Below, one piece after another: positions 55,488-63,941 of a DNA stretch of 64,000 nucleotides. A model generated the notes under the pieces. The model was not told the origin of the DNA. It was given only the letters and a program-made list of their open reading frames with translations, and ran no database searches. Both the position numbers and the translations under genes were made by a program. Each line of letters starts with the position of its first letter. The first letter of the stretch is position 1. This DNA comes from Desulforamulus ruminis DSM 2154 (lineage in GTDB: Bacteria > Bacillota > Desulfotomaculia > Desulfotomaculales > Desulfotomaculaceae), in contig NC_015589.1 in assembly GCF_000215085.1 (NCBI RefSeq), positions 1,302,001 to 1,366,000 of the forward strand, given 5' to 3'.

Positions 55488-55799
55488 ATGGGTACCGTGC
55501 TGTTGGCCGTCCTGCTGGGTATACTGGTGGGCCACTTTAAAATTTTACCCTGTAAACCTCAATTTGTCAGCCGGTTTACCACAGCCTGTCTTTTTATTAT
55601 GCTGGTGGCCATGGGGGCCCAGTTAGGCCTTAACCAAGAACTGATGAACAATCTCCACCGGTTGGGCGGGCAGGCGCTGGTATTGGCCCTGGGCAGTATT
55701 CTTGGCAGTGTTCTCCTGGTGCGGCTGGCTGAAAACTATATGAGTCAACAGCTCCGGAAGAGCAGGGAACAAGCCCAAAAGCCCTCCTCCGGGGTTTAA
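55488..55799 (+). CDS. LysO-type lysine exporter, N-terminal half (split gene)
   Basis: A 103-residue membrane protein with about three transmembrane helices (VLLAVLLGILVGHFK, FTTACLFIMLVAMGAQLGL, ALVLALGSILGSVLLVRLA). It corresponds to the first part of the LysO/YbjE (DUF340) exporter; the GAQLGLNQELMNNL stretch is characteristic. The C-terminal half is a separate gene 60 bases downstream, so the transporter is probably assembled from two chains. I prefer the ATG at 55488 with GGGGGTGGA upstream to the ATG at 55458. Divergent from the CoA-binding gene. Confidence 0.78.
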   Translation: MGTVLLAVLLGILVGHFKILPCKPQFVSRFTTACLFIMLVAMGAQLGLNQELMNNLHRLGGQALVLALGSILGSVLLVRLAENYMSQQLRKSREQAQKPSSGV

Positions 55800-55859
55800 C
55801 TTTTATGGCTGAAAACATTTTTGGTTGGGTTTATTCTATTTAGAAACGGGTGATTCTCA

Positions 55860-56462
55860 GTGACCTGGATGATCTTGGGCGCTGTAGCTGTCGGCATTGC
55901 CGCGGGCTATTGGCTGCTGCCGGAGGTGATGGGGCCGTATTTAAATCCCATTACCACCACTTCCCTCTATCTTTTGCTTTTTGGCATCGGCATTGATCTG
56001 GGCCGCCAGCGGGAGGTTTGGGGCAAACTCTGGTCCATGGGCTGGAAAGTGCTGCTGCTGCCGGTACTGGTAGCCCTGGGCAGTTTAGCCGGGGCTGCGG
56101 TATCCGGCTTGATTTTGGGGCTGCCCTTCAACGAGTCCACCGCCATTGGAGCCGGATTTGGCTGGTACAGCCTGTCGGGCGTATTGATTGCGGAGATCTA
56201 TCATGTTGAAACCGGCGCCCTGGCTTTTATGACCAATGTGGCCAGAGAATTGCTGACCTTTCTTTCCGTACCCCTGGTGGCCCGTTATATAGGCCGGTTT
56301 TCCGCCGTGGCTCCGGGAGGCGCCACCACCATGGACACCACCCTGCCCCTGATTACCAAGGCTACCGATGCGGATATGGCGGTGATCGCCTTTATTAACG
56401 GGTCGGTTTTATCCACCCTAGTTCCTCTGCTGGTGCCCTTTTTCATTCATTTAAAGTTTTAG
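55860..56462 (+). CDS. LysO-type lysine exporter, C-terminal half
   Basis: A 200-residue membrane protein with about six helices covering the rest of the LysO/DUF340 fold. Signature segments are SLYLLLFGIGIDLGRQ, the AIGAGFGWYSLSGVLIAEIY loop and FMTNVARELLTFLSVPLVAR, followed by GGATTMDTTLPLI. In E. coli LysO exports lysine and its toxic analogue. Start is GTG; the ribosome site is weak (GGGTGATT). Two-gene versions of this exporter occur in Firmicutes, so the split need not be damage. Confidence 0.85.
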   Translation: MTWMILGAVAVGIAAGYWLLPEVMGPYLNPITTTSLYLLLFGIGIDLGRQREVWGKLWSMGWKVLLLPVLVALGSLAGAAVSGLILGLPFNESTAIGAGFGWYSLSGVLIAEIYHVETGALAFMTNVARELLTFLSVPLVARYIGRFSAVAPGGATTMDTTLPLITKATDADMAVIAFINGSVLSTLVPLLVPFFIHLKF

Positions 56463-56535
56463 CCGGAAACCTCAAGATCTCATTGAAGGAAATCCTTCTA
56501 CGATATTACCATATTTTTCGACCCTTGTTCCAGAC

Positions 56536-57222
56536 TCAGGGAGACAAATTTGCCCAGTAGACCATTAAAAGCCGGGAACCGTTGACCAACCCATGGGCGA
56601 TAATGCCCGGCAGTAAAGAACCCGTGAGCTGATACAGTCCGGCCAAACCCGCTCCTACTACGGCAATTTGCAGAAACCAGACCCCGCTGAAGTGAACCAG
56701 GGCGAAGAACAGCGCACTAACCAGCACCCCCGGAAGAATGCCCCATTGACGGGCAAAGGCGGCATAGGCCATGCCCCGGTAATAGGCTTCCTCGGTCAAA
56801 GGCACCAAAAGGCTGCCAATGAGTAAAGGGGCCATCAGGGCAGAAAGAGTGCCGGCTCCGGCCGCCGCCTTCACCAGTGGATTGGTGCCTGCGTCCGCTG
56901 CCAAAAAAGCCACTAGAGCCCTTTGGGTTCCCTCTGCCAGACCGAAAAGGACCACGCCTCCCGCCAGGCCGTAAAGGACCTGCCGGCCCAGATTTTCAAA
57001 ACGAAAACCGAGATCCCTTAAAGTTCCTAGTCTCAGTGTAAAAAAAAGAGTCAAACCCAGCAGGATCGCCCGGTCCATAACCTCCACCCATCGGGGGGAC
57101 AATCCGGGCAGCAGAGGCAGCAGCCCTTTGCCTACTAGGTAGACCAAAAGGGCCCGCAGGGCCAAAACCCCCAAAACAGCCCCAATTCCCCAGATTCCCG
57201 CCCTTTGTTTTAATGGAGACAT
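56536..57222 (-). CDS. CPBP family intramembrane glutamic protease
   Basis: A 228-residue membrane protein of the Abi/CAAX-protease (CPBP) family. Conserved catalytic motifs are LTEEAYYRGMAYAAF (EExxxR), FFALVHFSG and IIAHGLVNGS. Six to seven hydrophobic helices are visible. Members cleave prenylated peptides or anti-sigma factors, or protect against bacteriocins; substrate unknown here. It stands alone on the minus strand between the exporter and the DUF4912 gene. Confidence 0.88.
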   Translation of the reverse strand: MSPLKQRAGIWGIGAVLGVLALRALLVYLVGKGLLPLLPGLSPRWVEVMDRAILLGLTLFFTLRLGTLRDLGFRFENLGRQVLYGLAGGVVLFGLAEGTQRALVAFLAADAGTNPLVKAAAGAGTLSALMAPLLIGSLLVPLTEEAYYRGMAYAAFARQWGILPGVLVSALFFALVHFSGVWFLQIAVVGAGLAGLYQLTGSLLPGIIAHGLVNGSRLLMVYWANLSP

Positions 57223-57458
57223 GTTTTACCCCCTTTTTTCCTTCATTTACCTTTTCATCTTCTTTTTATTCATTTCAATGTCTGCCGGATAATATTTTAC
57301 TACCTTCTGAAATCCTTTGACCGAAGCCTTATAAAGGCAAAATGCCTGGGCAATACTAAGAGGGTCATCTGAATCAAATCACTAAAAATATTCTCTCCCA
57401 TTTATCATAAAAAATTGGTTGGTTTTAAATTTTATATCCATAAGGAGGGGGAAATCAT

Positions 57459-58178
57459 ATGGAGTTCCTGTTGTCCTGGCTGCTGGTACTGGCAATACTG
57501 GGCTTTGTGGCAGCGGTGCTGCTGCCAAGGGTTCGCCAAAAGGCCACCCGGAAAATGGAAATCCCAAAGCCAGAAGAAGAATTTGCTGAAGAAATGATTT
57601 TGGATATTCCGGTTTCCCGAGAAAAAACCATAGAGCCAGAGAACCCTTATATCCCTCACCATTACGGGGTGGATCGACTGGTTCTTTGTGCCAAGGACCC
57701 CCGCTGGCTTTATGCCTACTGGGAAGTCTCCGCAGCCAAGCAGGAAGCGTTTATCCACCGCTACGGTGAAGAAAGCTGGCGGTGTTCGCGTCCGGCTTTG
57801 CGGGTTTTTGATGTTACCGGTTTGGCAGGAGATGCTTTCGGCTTCAGCCACAGCTTCCGGGAGTTTACTTTGGACCCCTGGGCGGACAACTGGTTCATCG
57901 AAATCGGACAACCGGACCGCAGTTTTTACGCTGAATGGGGGCGCATCCTGCCCAACGGAAGTTTTGTCCCCCTGCTCCGTTCCAACCGGGTGAGCACCCC
58001 CAGAGAATCCGTATCCGACAGGCTGGATGAACAATGGATGTGGATTGAAGGAATTTACCAGGCCATTGGCAAGGTATCTTACGGTTTCAGTTCTGCGGAA
58101 TGGGCGGAACAACATATTGTCGAAGGGGTGCGGGAGGCGGTGCCCCTGGGTATTGGTTCCCCCGGCTTTGAAAAATAA
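57459..58178 (+). CDS. DUF4912 domain protein, membrane-anchored
   Basis: A 239-residue protein: one N-terminal transmembrane helix (LLSWLLVLAILGFVAAVLLP), a short charged linker, and a DUF4912 domain (HHYGVDRLVLCAKDPRWLYA, YWEVSAAKQEA, NWFIEIGQPDRSFYAEWG). DUF4912 proteins are regularly encoded next to GH57 enzymes and have a beta-sandwich that may bind carbohydrate. The GH57 gene follows 19 bases later, so the two are probably co-expressed, with this protein placing the enzyme or glucan at the membrane (inference). ATG behind AAGGAGGGG. Confidence 0.85.
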   Translation: MEFLLSWLLVLAILGFVAAVLLPRVRQKATRKMEIPKPEEEFAEEMILDIPVSREKTIEPENPYIPHHYGVDRLVLCAKDPRWLYAYWEVSAAKQEAFIHRYGEESWRCSRPALRVFDVTGLAGDAFGFSHSFREFTLDPWADNWFIEIGQPDRSFYAEWGRILPNGSFVPLLRSNRVSTPRESVSDRLDEQWMWIEGIYQAIGKVSYGFSSAEWAEQHIVEGVREAVPLGIGSPGFEK

Positions 58179-58197
58179 GTGAGAGGATGAAGAACAG

Positions 58198-59814
58198 TTG
58201 GCCAAAGGATACCTGGCAATGGTGATGCATGCCCACCTGCCCTATGTAAGACATCCTGAAACGGAACATTTTCTGGAAGAAAAATGGTTTTACGAGGCGC
58301 TGACGGAAACCTATATTCCCATGCTGGACGTATTTGAGGGACTGGTCCGGGACAATGTGCCCTTCCGCCTGACTTTTTCTATTTCCCCGCCCCTTTTATC
58401 CATGTTAACGGATCCTTTGCTGCAGCAAAGATATATCCGGCATCTGGAAAAACTAATGGAGCTGGCCCATAAAGAAGAAGGAAAGACCTATGGTTCTCCC
58501 TACCACCAAGCGGCTCTGATGTATAAACAGAAATTTCAGCGGGCCTATGAAATCTTTGTGCACCACTACCAGGGCAATCTGGTCCAGGCTTTTAAAAGAC
58601 TGCAGGATTTAAACCGCCTGGAGATTACTACCTGTGCCGCCACCCATGGCTTTTTACCTCTGATGATTCATAATAAGGAGGCGGTACGGGCGCAAATTGA
58701 AATTGCCGTAAACCTGCACCGGCAGCATTTTGGTTGTTCGCCCCGGGGCATTTGGCTGCCCGAGTGCGGGTATGCCGAGGGGGTGGATGAGATTTTAAAA
58801 GAATTTGGCCTGCAGTTCTTTTTCACCGATAGTCACGGCCTTTTGTTTGCCGCCCACCGGCCCAGGTACGGCGTTTATGCTCCCCTCTACTGCCCTTCGG
58901 GAGTAGCTGCCTTCGGACGGGACCTGGAAAGCTCCAAACAGGTTTGGAGCGCCCAGGAAGGGTATCCCGGAGATGTGGATTACCGTGAATTTTACCGGGA
59001 TATTGGTTATGACCGGGAATACGAATACATTAAGGACTACATCCACCCGGACGGAATTCGCATTCATACGGGCATGAAGTATTATCGCGTGACCGGGAAA
59101 GTAGACCTGGCCGACAAACAACCCTACCATCCTGAATGGGCTCGCAATAAAGCGGATACTCATGCGGGCAATTTTATGTTTAACCGGGAAAAACAGATAG
59201 AGTTTTTAGCCTCACTCATGGACCGGCCTCCGGTGATTGTGGCTCCCTATGATGCCGAGCTTTTTGGACACTGGTGGTACGAGGGGCCCATGTGGCTGGA
59301 TTTCTTAATCCGCAAAATCGCTTATGACCAGGACACCATTGAAATGATTACTCCTTCCGATTATCTGCAAAAACATAAGTGCAACCAGGTGACCCGTCCC
59401 TGTCCTTCCACCTGGGGCTCCTCCGGCTACAATGAGGTCTGGCTGAATGAGAAGAACCAATGGATCTACAGGCACCTGCATATGGCCGCGGACCGCATGC
59501 GGGAACTGGCGGATTTGTTTCCCCAGGCCGAAGGGAACCTGCTGCGGGCGCTGAATCAGGCCGGACGGGAACTGCTCCTGGCTCAAAGCAGCGATTGGGC
59601 CTTTATTATTTCCACCGGAACCATGGTGCCCTATGCGGAGAGACGAACCAAGCAGCATCTGGCCAATTTCCTAAGGCTGTATCATGAAATTAAATATTGC
59701 CGGATTGACGAGAACTTTATTGCCCATTTAGAATGGCAAAACAATATTTTCCCCGATCTTCATTACCGTTCCTGGCGAACCAGAAACACTCCGGCTTTAA
59801 GCGCCATTTCCTAG
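58198..59814 (+). CDS. GH57 1,4-alpha-glucan branching enzyme
   Basis: A 538-residue GH57 enzyme with C-terminal DUF1957 region, the TK1436-type branching enzyme. N-terminal YLAMVMHAHLPYVRHPE is the first conserved region; the nucleophile Glu is in GIWLPECGYAEG (about Glu189) and the acid/base Asp in YDAELFGHWWYEGP (about Asp352). Tryptophans of the acceptor cleft (STWGSSGYNEVW) are present. It forms alpha-1,6 branches in glycogen. Start is TTG behind GAGAGGATGAAG. It completes an alpha-glucan set with the GT4 synthase, CBM25 protein and nucleotidyltransferase. Confidence 0.92.
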   Translation: MAKGYLAMVMHAHLPYVRHPETEHFLEEKWFYEALTETYIPMLDVFEGLVRDNVPFRLTFSISPPLLSMLTDPLLQQRYIRHLEKLMELAHKEEGKTYGSPYHQAALMYKQKFQRAYEIFVHHYQGNLVQAFKRLQDLNRLEITTCAATHGFLPLMIHNKEAVRAQIEIAVNLHRQHFGCSPRGIWLPECGYAEGVDEILKEFGLQFFFTDSHGLLFAAHRPRYGVYAPLYCPSGVAAFGRDLESSKQVWSAQEGYPGDVDYREFYRDIGYDREYEYIKDYIHPDGIRIHTGMKYYRVTGKVDLADKQPYHPEWARNKADTHAGNFMFNREKQIEFLASLMDRPPVIVAPYDAELFGHWWYEGPMWLDFLIRKIAYDQDTIEMITPSDYLQKHKCNQVTRPCPSTWGSSGYNEVWLNEKNQWIYRHLHMAADRMRELADLFPQAEGNLLRALNQAGRELLLAQSSDWAFIISTGTMVPYAERRTKQHLANFLRLYHEIKYCRIDENFIAHLEWQNNIFPDLHYRSWRTRNTPALSAIS

Positions 59815-59825
59815 TACAGGCTAAT

Positions 59826-59931
59826 AAGAATAGGACACGGATTTTACGGATTTCCACTGATTTACGCGGATTTTAAATCTTTATTTTAAATCCGCGTAAA
59901 TCCGTATGATCCGTTCAATCCGTGTTCTATT
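59826..59931. repeat. ACGGATTT-family palindromic repeat, copy D
   Basis: The cleanest copy. Left arm AAGAATAGAACACGGATTTT, then ACGGATTT and ACGCGGATTT units; right arm AAATCCGCGTAAATCCG, TATGATCCGTTCAATCCG, TGTTCTATTT. Arms are nearly perfect complements. Together with flanking sequence it fills the 295-base gap between the GH57 gene and bshB1. Confidence 0.88.
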
Positions 59932-60073
59932 TAATTTTTTAGAAAAAAGGAGCTGCGCAAAACCAATCATTGTGAATTGGTAATAACAGCCTTAAAAATT
60001 GCAGAAAGGACACCTCTTCACGGCCTCGCCGGATAAAAGGGACGGGTCCTTTATTTAAACCGGTTTTATAAAT

Positions 60074-60082
60074 TGCTATAAT
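60074..60082 (+). promoter_or_regulatory. Extended -10 promoter for bshB1
   Basis: TGCTATAAT, a perfect TGn-extended -10, 27 bases before the start; the -35 (TTTAAA near 60054) is poor. Confidence 0.55.
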
Positions 60083-60109
60083 GAAGAAAAAATCACAGGG
60101 GATGAAATA

Positions 60110-60829
60110 ATGGATAAAGTGGATGTTCTGGCGGTGGGGGCCCACCCGGATGACGTAGAGGTGGGGGCCGGCGGGGTACTGGCCAAAATGATCCGTTTGG
60201 GAGCCGCCGCAGGCATTGTGGATCTGACGGCCGGGGAAATGGCCTCCAACGGGACGGTGGCCGAGCGGCGCCGGGAATCGGTAGAAGCGGCGGATCATTT
60301 GGGATTAAGCTGGCGCAAATGTCTTGGTTTGCCGGACAGAGGAATCGAAGTAAACCAAGAAAACGTGGCGGCGCTGGTTGAACTGATACGGGAAGCAAGG
60401 CCGCAATTAGTCCTATGCCCTTACTGGGAGGACCGTCATCCCGATCATGTGCAGGCCTGCCGTCTGGTGCAGGAGGCTTGTTTTGACGCCGGGCTGTCCC
60501 AAAGGACGACTTCCTTTCCGCCCTTTCGGCCCCAGGCAGTGTGGCATTACTTCTTATCCCGTTCGCCGGAACCTAAATTTATTGTGGATATTAGCGAGGT
60601 GTACGAAATCAAAAAAGCAGCTCTGTTGGCCCACGACAGCCAATTTGGCGCCGGCAGGAAACGGACCGGAACCTTCCTGAATTCCGGCGCCGGGAATCTG
60701 CCGGCTTTGATTGAAAGCCGGGACCGCTACTATGGAGCCTTAATCGGCGCCCATTACGGGGAGGGTTTTACCCTGGGCACGCCGCTGGCGGTTTACAACC
60801 CCCTGGCCCTGCTGGAGGTGAGGAATTGA
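60110..60829 (+). CDS. bshB1: Bacillithiol biosynthesis deacetylase BshB1
   Basis: Zinc-dependent PIG-L/LmbE-type deacetylase, 239 residues, that removes acetate from GlcNAc-malate. Metal-binding motifs are VGAHPDDVEVGAGG (about 11-24) and the distal HPDHVQA (about 110-116); DLTAGEMASNGTVAERRRES is also typical of BshB1. It overlaps bshA by four bases, which strongly supports the pathway assignment. Other PIG-L deacetylases share the zinc motifs, but the pairing with BshA is decisive. Confidence 0.9.
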   Translation: MDKVDVLAVGAHPDDVEVGAGGVLAKMIRLGAAAGIVDLTAGEMASNGTVAERRRESVEAADHLGLSWRKCLGLPDRGIEVNQENVAALVELIREARPQLVLCPYWEDRHPDHVQACRLVQEACFDAGLSQRTTSFPPFRPQAVWHYFLSRSPEPKFIVDISEVYEIKKAALLAHDSQFGAGRKRTGTFLNSGAGNLPALIESRDRYYGALIGAHYGEGFTLGTPLAVYNPLALLEVRN

Positions 60830-61938
60830 AAATTGGCATCCTGTGTCATTCCACCTACGGTGGCAGCGGTGTGGTGGCCGCAGAGCTAGGCAAAAAATTG
60901 GCCCAAAGGGGGCATCAGATCCATTTTGTAACGGTGGGACGCCCCTTTCGTCTGCCCAGCTACCAGCCCAATGTTTTTGTGCATGAGGTGGATGCCTTTC
61001 ATCATCCGCTGTTTGAAGTTCCTCCTTATTTTCTCAGCCAGGTGGGTAAAACCGTGGAAGTGGCCCGCTGCTACGGGTTGGATTTACTCCATGCTCATTA
61101 CGCCATGCCCCATGCCATTGGGGCCCATTTAGCCCGGGAAATTTTAGGCCGGGAACTGCCGGTGATCACCACCCTGCACGGCACCGATACCTCCCTGGTG
61201 GGGGCGCATGCGGGGTTTTATGAAATTACCCGTCATGGCCTGGAAAAGAGTGATGTGGTTACGGTTGTATCCAATTTTTTAGCGCAGCAAACCAGAGATA
61301 CCTTTCACTTTCAGGGCAGTCTGCCGGTAGTCTATAATTTTGTGGATTTAGAGGTCTTTAAGCCCCGGCAGGATTCCATCCGCAGCACCCTGGCCGGAGA
61401 GAATGAAGCGCTGCTGGTGCATGTGTCCAATTTCCGGCCCCTGAAGAGGGTATTGGACGTGATCGAAACCTTCCATTTGGTTCGTCAAAAAAGACCGGCC
61501 CGCTTGGTACTGGTGGGAGACGGTCCCGACATGCCCCTGGCTCAGTCCAAAGCCATTGAGCTGGGGCTAATCGGCGACATTGTCTTTTTAGGGCGTCAGG
61601 ATGCGGTGGCCCCGGTCATTGCCGCGTCCGACGTGATGCTGCTGCCTTCCTGCTGCGAAAGCTTCGGCCTGGCGGCACTGGAAGCGCTGGCCTGCGGAGT
61701 GCCGGTGGTGGCAACCGCCTCCTGCGGTATCCCCGAGGTGGTGGAAAAAGACCGGGTGGGCTTTTTGACGGCTGTGGGAGATGTGCCGGCCATGGCTCGG
61801 TACACCCTGAAACTGTTGGAAGATAAGGCGCTGCACCAAACCATGTCGGCCCGGGCCAGAGAATATGCGGTAACCAGGTTTAATGCAGACCACTGGGTGG
61901 AAAAATATGAAGAGATTTATCAATCTGTCATGGGTTAG
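60826..61938 (+). CDS. bshA: N-acetyl-alpha-D-glucosaminyl L-malate synthase BshA
   Basis: GT4 glycosyltransferase of 370 residues that joins UDP-GlcNAc and L-malate, first step of bacillithiol synthesis. Family traits: [68 protein letters not shown] and the [19 protein letters not shown]-x7-E motif. Start is TTG overlapping the bshB1 stop (TTGA). BshC, the cysteine-adding enzyme, is not in the window. Confidence 0.93.
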   Translation: MKIGILCHSTYGGSGVVAAELGKKLAQRGHQIHFVTVGRPFRLPSYQPNVFVHEVDAFHHPLFEVPPYFLSQVGKTVEVARCYGLDLLHAHYAMPHAIGAHLAREILGRELPVITTLHGTDTSLVGAHAGFYEITRHGLEKSDVVTVVSNFLAQQTRDTFHFQGSLPVVYNFVDLEVFKPRQDSIRSTLAGENEALLVHVSNFRPLKRVLDVIETFHLVRQKRPARLVLVGDGPDMPLAQSKAIELGLIGDIVFLGRQDAVAPVIAASDVMLLPSCCESFGLAALEALACGVPVVATASCGIPEVVEKDRVGFLTAVGDVPAMARYTLKLLEDKALHQTMSARAREYAVTRFNADHWVEKYEEIYQSVMG

Positions 61939-61949
61939 GGGGATCTTTT

Positions 61950-62273
61950 TTGAAAGCCATTACCTTTGGAATATTGGAGTCCAAGGACGGAAGCGAAGAA
62001 GCTTTAATCAAGCTGATTCATGAACACATGGACGCAGTTAAACAACAGCCCGGTTTAAAGGAAGGGTATGTGGCCAGGGCCAAAGGAAGCCCCAATAAAT
62101 TTTTAGTGGCTTCGGTTTGGGAAAACGAAGAGGCTCAACAGGCGGCCATGGTGAAATTAAGCGGCGAGCCGGGGGCGGCCAGAAACTTTTTGGAGATGAT
62201 GCAGGTACTGAAGGGGCAGCCGGACTTCGGCAACTATTTGGTGGAAAGCATATCCAAAACGCCAAGCGAATAG
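61950..62273 (+). CDS. Antibiotic biosynthesis monooxygenase-like (ABM fold) protein
   Basis: A 107-residue single-domain ferredoxin-like protein of the ABM/dimeric alpha-beta barrel type: LIKLIHEHMDAVKQQPGLKE, GYVARAKGSPNKFLVASVWE, NEEAQQAAMVKLSG. Function cannot be told from sequence; relatives include quinol monooxygenases and heme-degrading enzymes, but no heme ligand is evident. TTG start behind AGGGGGATC, 11 bases after bshA, so probably co-transcribed with the thiol-synthesis genes. Confidence 0.7.
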   Translation: MKAITFGILESKDGSEEALIKLIHEHMDAVKQQPGLKEGYVARAKGSPNKFLVASVWENEEAQQAAMVKLSGEPGAARNFLEMMQVLKGQPDFGNYLVESISKTPSE

Positions 62274-62307
62274 TGTTAACATAGAAGAGCAAAGAAGGAG
62301 TGGTCCC

Positions 62308-63111
62308 ATGCCTGATTTGCGTGAAATAGAAGCAGGCACCTTTGTTCTCACAGCCGCAGCGGTGGCGGACGTGCGGGAGCAGCCGGAGGAAGGGGTTCCG
62401 CTGGTGACCCAGTTGTTGATGGGGTGGCCTGCTCAGGTGTTGGGAATGGAAGGCCAATGGCTTCATATTCAAGCGGTGGACGGCTCGCCGGGCTGGACCC
62501 CGGTGGACTGTTTCTGCCTGCCTGCCTGGCCTGAAGAAAATCCTGTAGTCCAAGTTGTCCGGGCTACGGCAGGCCTTTATTCCCGTGAGCAGGCAAATAC
62601 CTGTTGCGGTACGCTGTTTTTGGGGAGCCGCCTCCGTCTGCTGGAGGAAAAAGAAAAAAATCTCCGGGTTTCTTTGCCCGGAGGAAAGTCTGCTTATCTT
62701 TTAAAAGAAGATGTCAAGGTGATTCATTCTAATCAATTAGTTAAAAACCGGGATGTTCTGGCCGCCGCCTACCTTTTTGCAGGGGCGCCCTATCTTTGGG
62801 GAGGGATGACCACCCGGGGCGTCGATTGCTCGGGGCTAACCTATATGGCCTATTTTGTCAATGGCTACCAGCTTCCCAGGGACGCTCAGGATCAATTTAA
62901 GGCCGGGGCTCCGGTGGAAAGGGACCAGTTGCATGCCGGGGACCTGGTATTCTTCTCCACCATTGACCCCGGGCCTTCCCATGTGGGCATTTATCAGGGG
63001 GAGGGCATGTTTTTTAATGCCCGGACCAAAGAAGGCGTAACCGTCACTTCCCTGCAGGATGACTTTTTTAAACATCGTTATCTGGGAGCCCGGAGATACA
63101 TCGGTTTTTGA
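62308..63111 (+). CDS. NlpC/P60 endopeptidase with two SH3-like domains
   Basis: A 267-residue cysteine peptidase similar to gamma-D-glutamyl-diamino acid endopeptidase YkfC. Residues about 12-70 and 76-130 are SH3b-like domains (VREQPEEGVPLVTQLLMGWP; RATAGLYSREQANTCCG). The C-terminal NlpC/P60 domain has catalytic Cys174 in GVDCSGLTYMAY and His225 in PSHVGIYQGEG. There is no signal peptide, so it acts inside the cell, probably on recycled muropeptides, as for YkfC. ATG behind AAGGAGTGG. Confidence 0.9.
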   Translation: MPDLREIEAGTFVLTAAAVADVREQPEEGVPLVTQLLMGWPAQVLGMEGQWLHIQAVDGSPGWTPVDCFCLPAWPEENPVVQVVRATAGLYSREQANTCCGTLFLGSRLRLLEEKEKNLRVSLPGGKSAYLLKEDVKVIHSNQLVKNRDVLAAAYLFAGAPYLWGGMTTRGVDCSGLTYMAYFVNGYQLPRDAQDQFKAGAPVERDQLHAGDLVFFSTIDPGPSHVGIYQGEGMFFNARTKEGVTVTSLQDDFFKHRYLGARRYIGF

Positions 63112-63150
63112 ACTTGAGAATTCATTAAGGAATTTCTCTCCTTTTTATAG

Positions 63151-63156
63151 TATAAT
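63151..63156 (+). promoter_or_regulatory. Candidate -10 element for the DUF2225 gene
   Basis: TATAAT 42 bases before the start; no convincing -35 at 16-18 bases (TTAAGG lies 20 bases upstream). Confidence 0.35.
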
Positions 63157-63197
63157 GAGGGCAAGTTTAAGATTACATCGATTGGGAGCGGTAAAGC

Positions 63198-63890
63198 ATG
63201 CAAGTTACCGAAGAAATGATTTTTTTTGCCAAATGTACATGCCCTAACTGCGGAAAGGAATTTGAGCATCCGGAAGTGCGCAGCAAGTTTGTCAGCCTGG
63301 AAAAGCAGGACAGTGATTTTTGCGGGTATTACAACAACATTAACCCGGTTTATTATCAGGTTGCCGTTTGTAAACATTGCGGCTACGCCTATACCAAAAG
63401 CTCCAGTTCGCCTCTGGGGGAATATGAAAAGGCGGCGGTCCACTCCATCCTTTCCAACTGGCACAGAGACAGCCACCAGTATGGCGGCTTGCGAACCCTG
63501 GAGCAGGCGGTTAAAAGCTATAAATTGGCCATCCTCTGCCAGGAGCTTAGAAAAGCCAAGGATTCGGTCATGGGTTCCCTTTACCTGAGCCTGGCCTGGT
63601 TATATCGCTACCAGTGCCGGCAGGAAGAGGAAACGCAGGCCCTGCAGCGGGCCTTTGAATTTATGAAGCGGGCCTATGAAAGGGAAACCGCTTCAGAACT
63701 AAAACAGGAATTAAAGCTGATGTATGTTTTAGGCGACCTGGCCTACCGGCTGGGCAACAATAACGAGGCAGTTCAATGGTTCTATGCCGTAACCACCCAT
63801 GAAGGGGCCGACCAATATCCCGTATTTTCCCGTATGGCCAGAAGCCGCTGGCAAGAGATCCGGGAGGAAATCAAGCAGAATAGGGAATAG
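63198..63890 (+). CDS. DUF2225 family protein
   Basis: A 230-residue cytoplasmic protein of the DUF2225 family common in Firmicutes. The N-terminus has two Cys-x2-Cys pairs, CTCPNCGKEFEHPEV and CKHCGYAYTKSS, which should bind one zinc. The C-terminal two thirds are TPR-like helical repeats (AVKSYKLAILCQELRKAKDS, SLYLSLAWLYRYQCRQEEET, LGDLAYRLGNNNEAVQWFYA). Function is unknown; the architecture suggests a protein-interaction scaffold. ATG at 63198 with GGGAGCGG upstream. Confidence 0.88.
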   Translation: MQVTEEMIFFAKCTCPNCGKEFEHPEVRSKFVSLEKQDSDFCGYYNNINPVYYQVAVCKHCGYAYTKSSSSPLGEYEKAAVHSILSNWHRDSHQYGGLRTLEQAVKSYKLAILCQELRKAKDSVMGSLYLSLAWLYRYQCRQEEETQALQRAFEFMKRAYERETASELKQELKLMYVLGDLAYRLGNNNEAVQWFYAVTTHEGADQYPVFSRMARSRWQEIREEIKQNRE

Positions 63891-63941
63891 GGGAAAAGGC
63901 AAAAAGAGTCATACAGCGGAACAGGCCGATAACCGGCCGCT

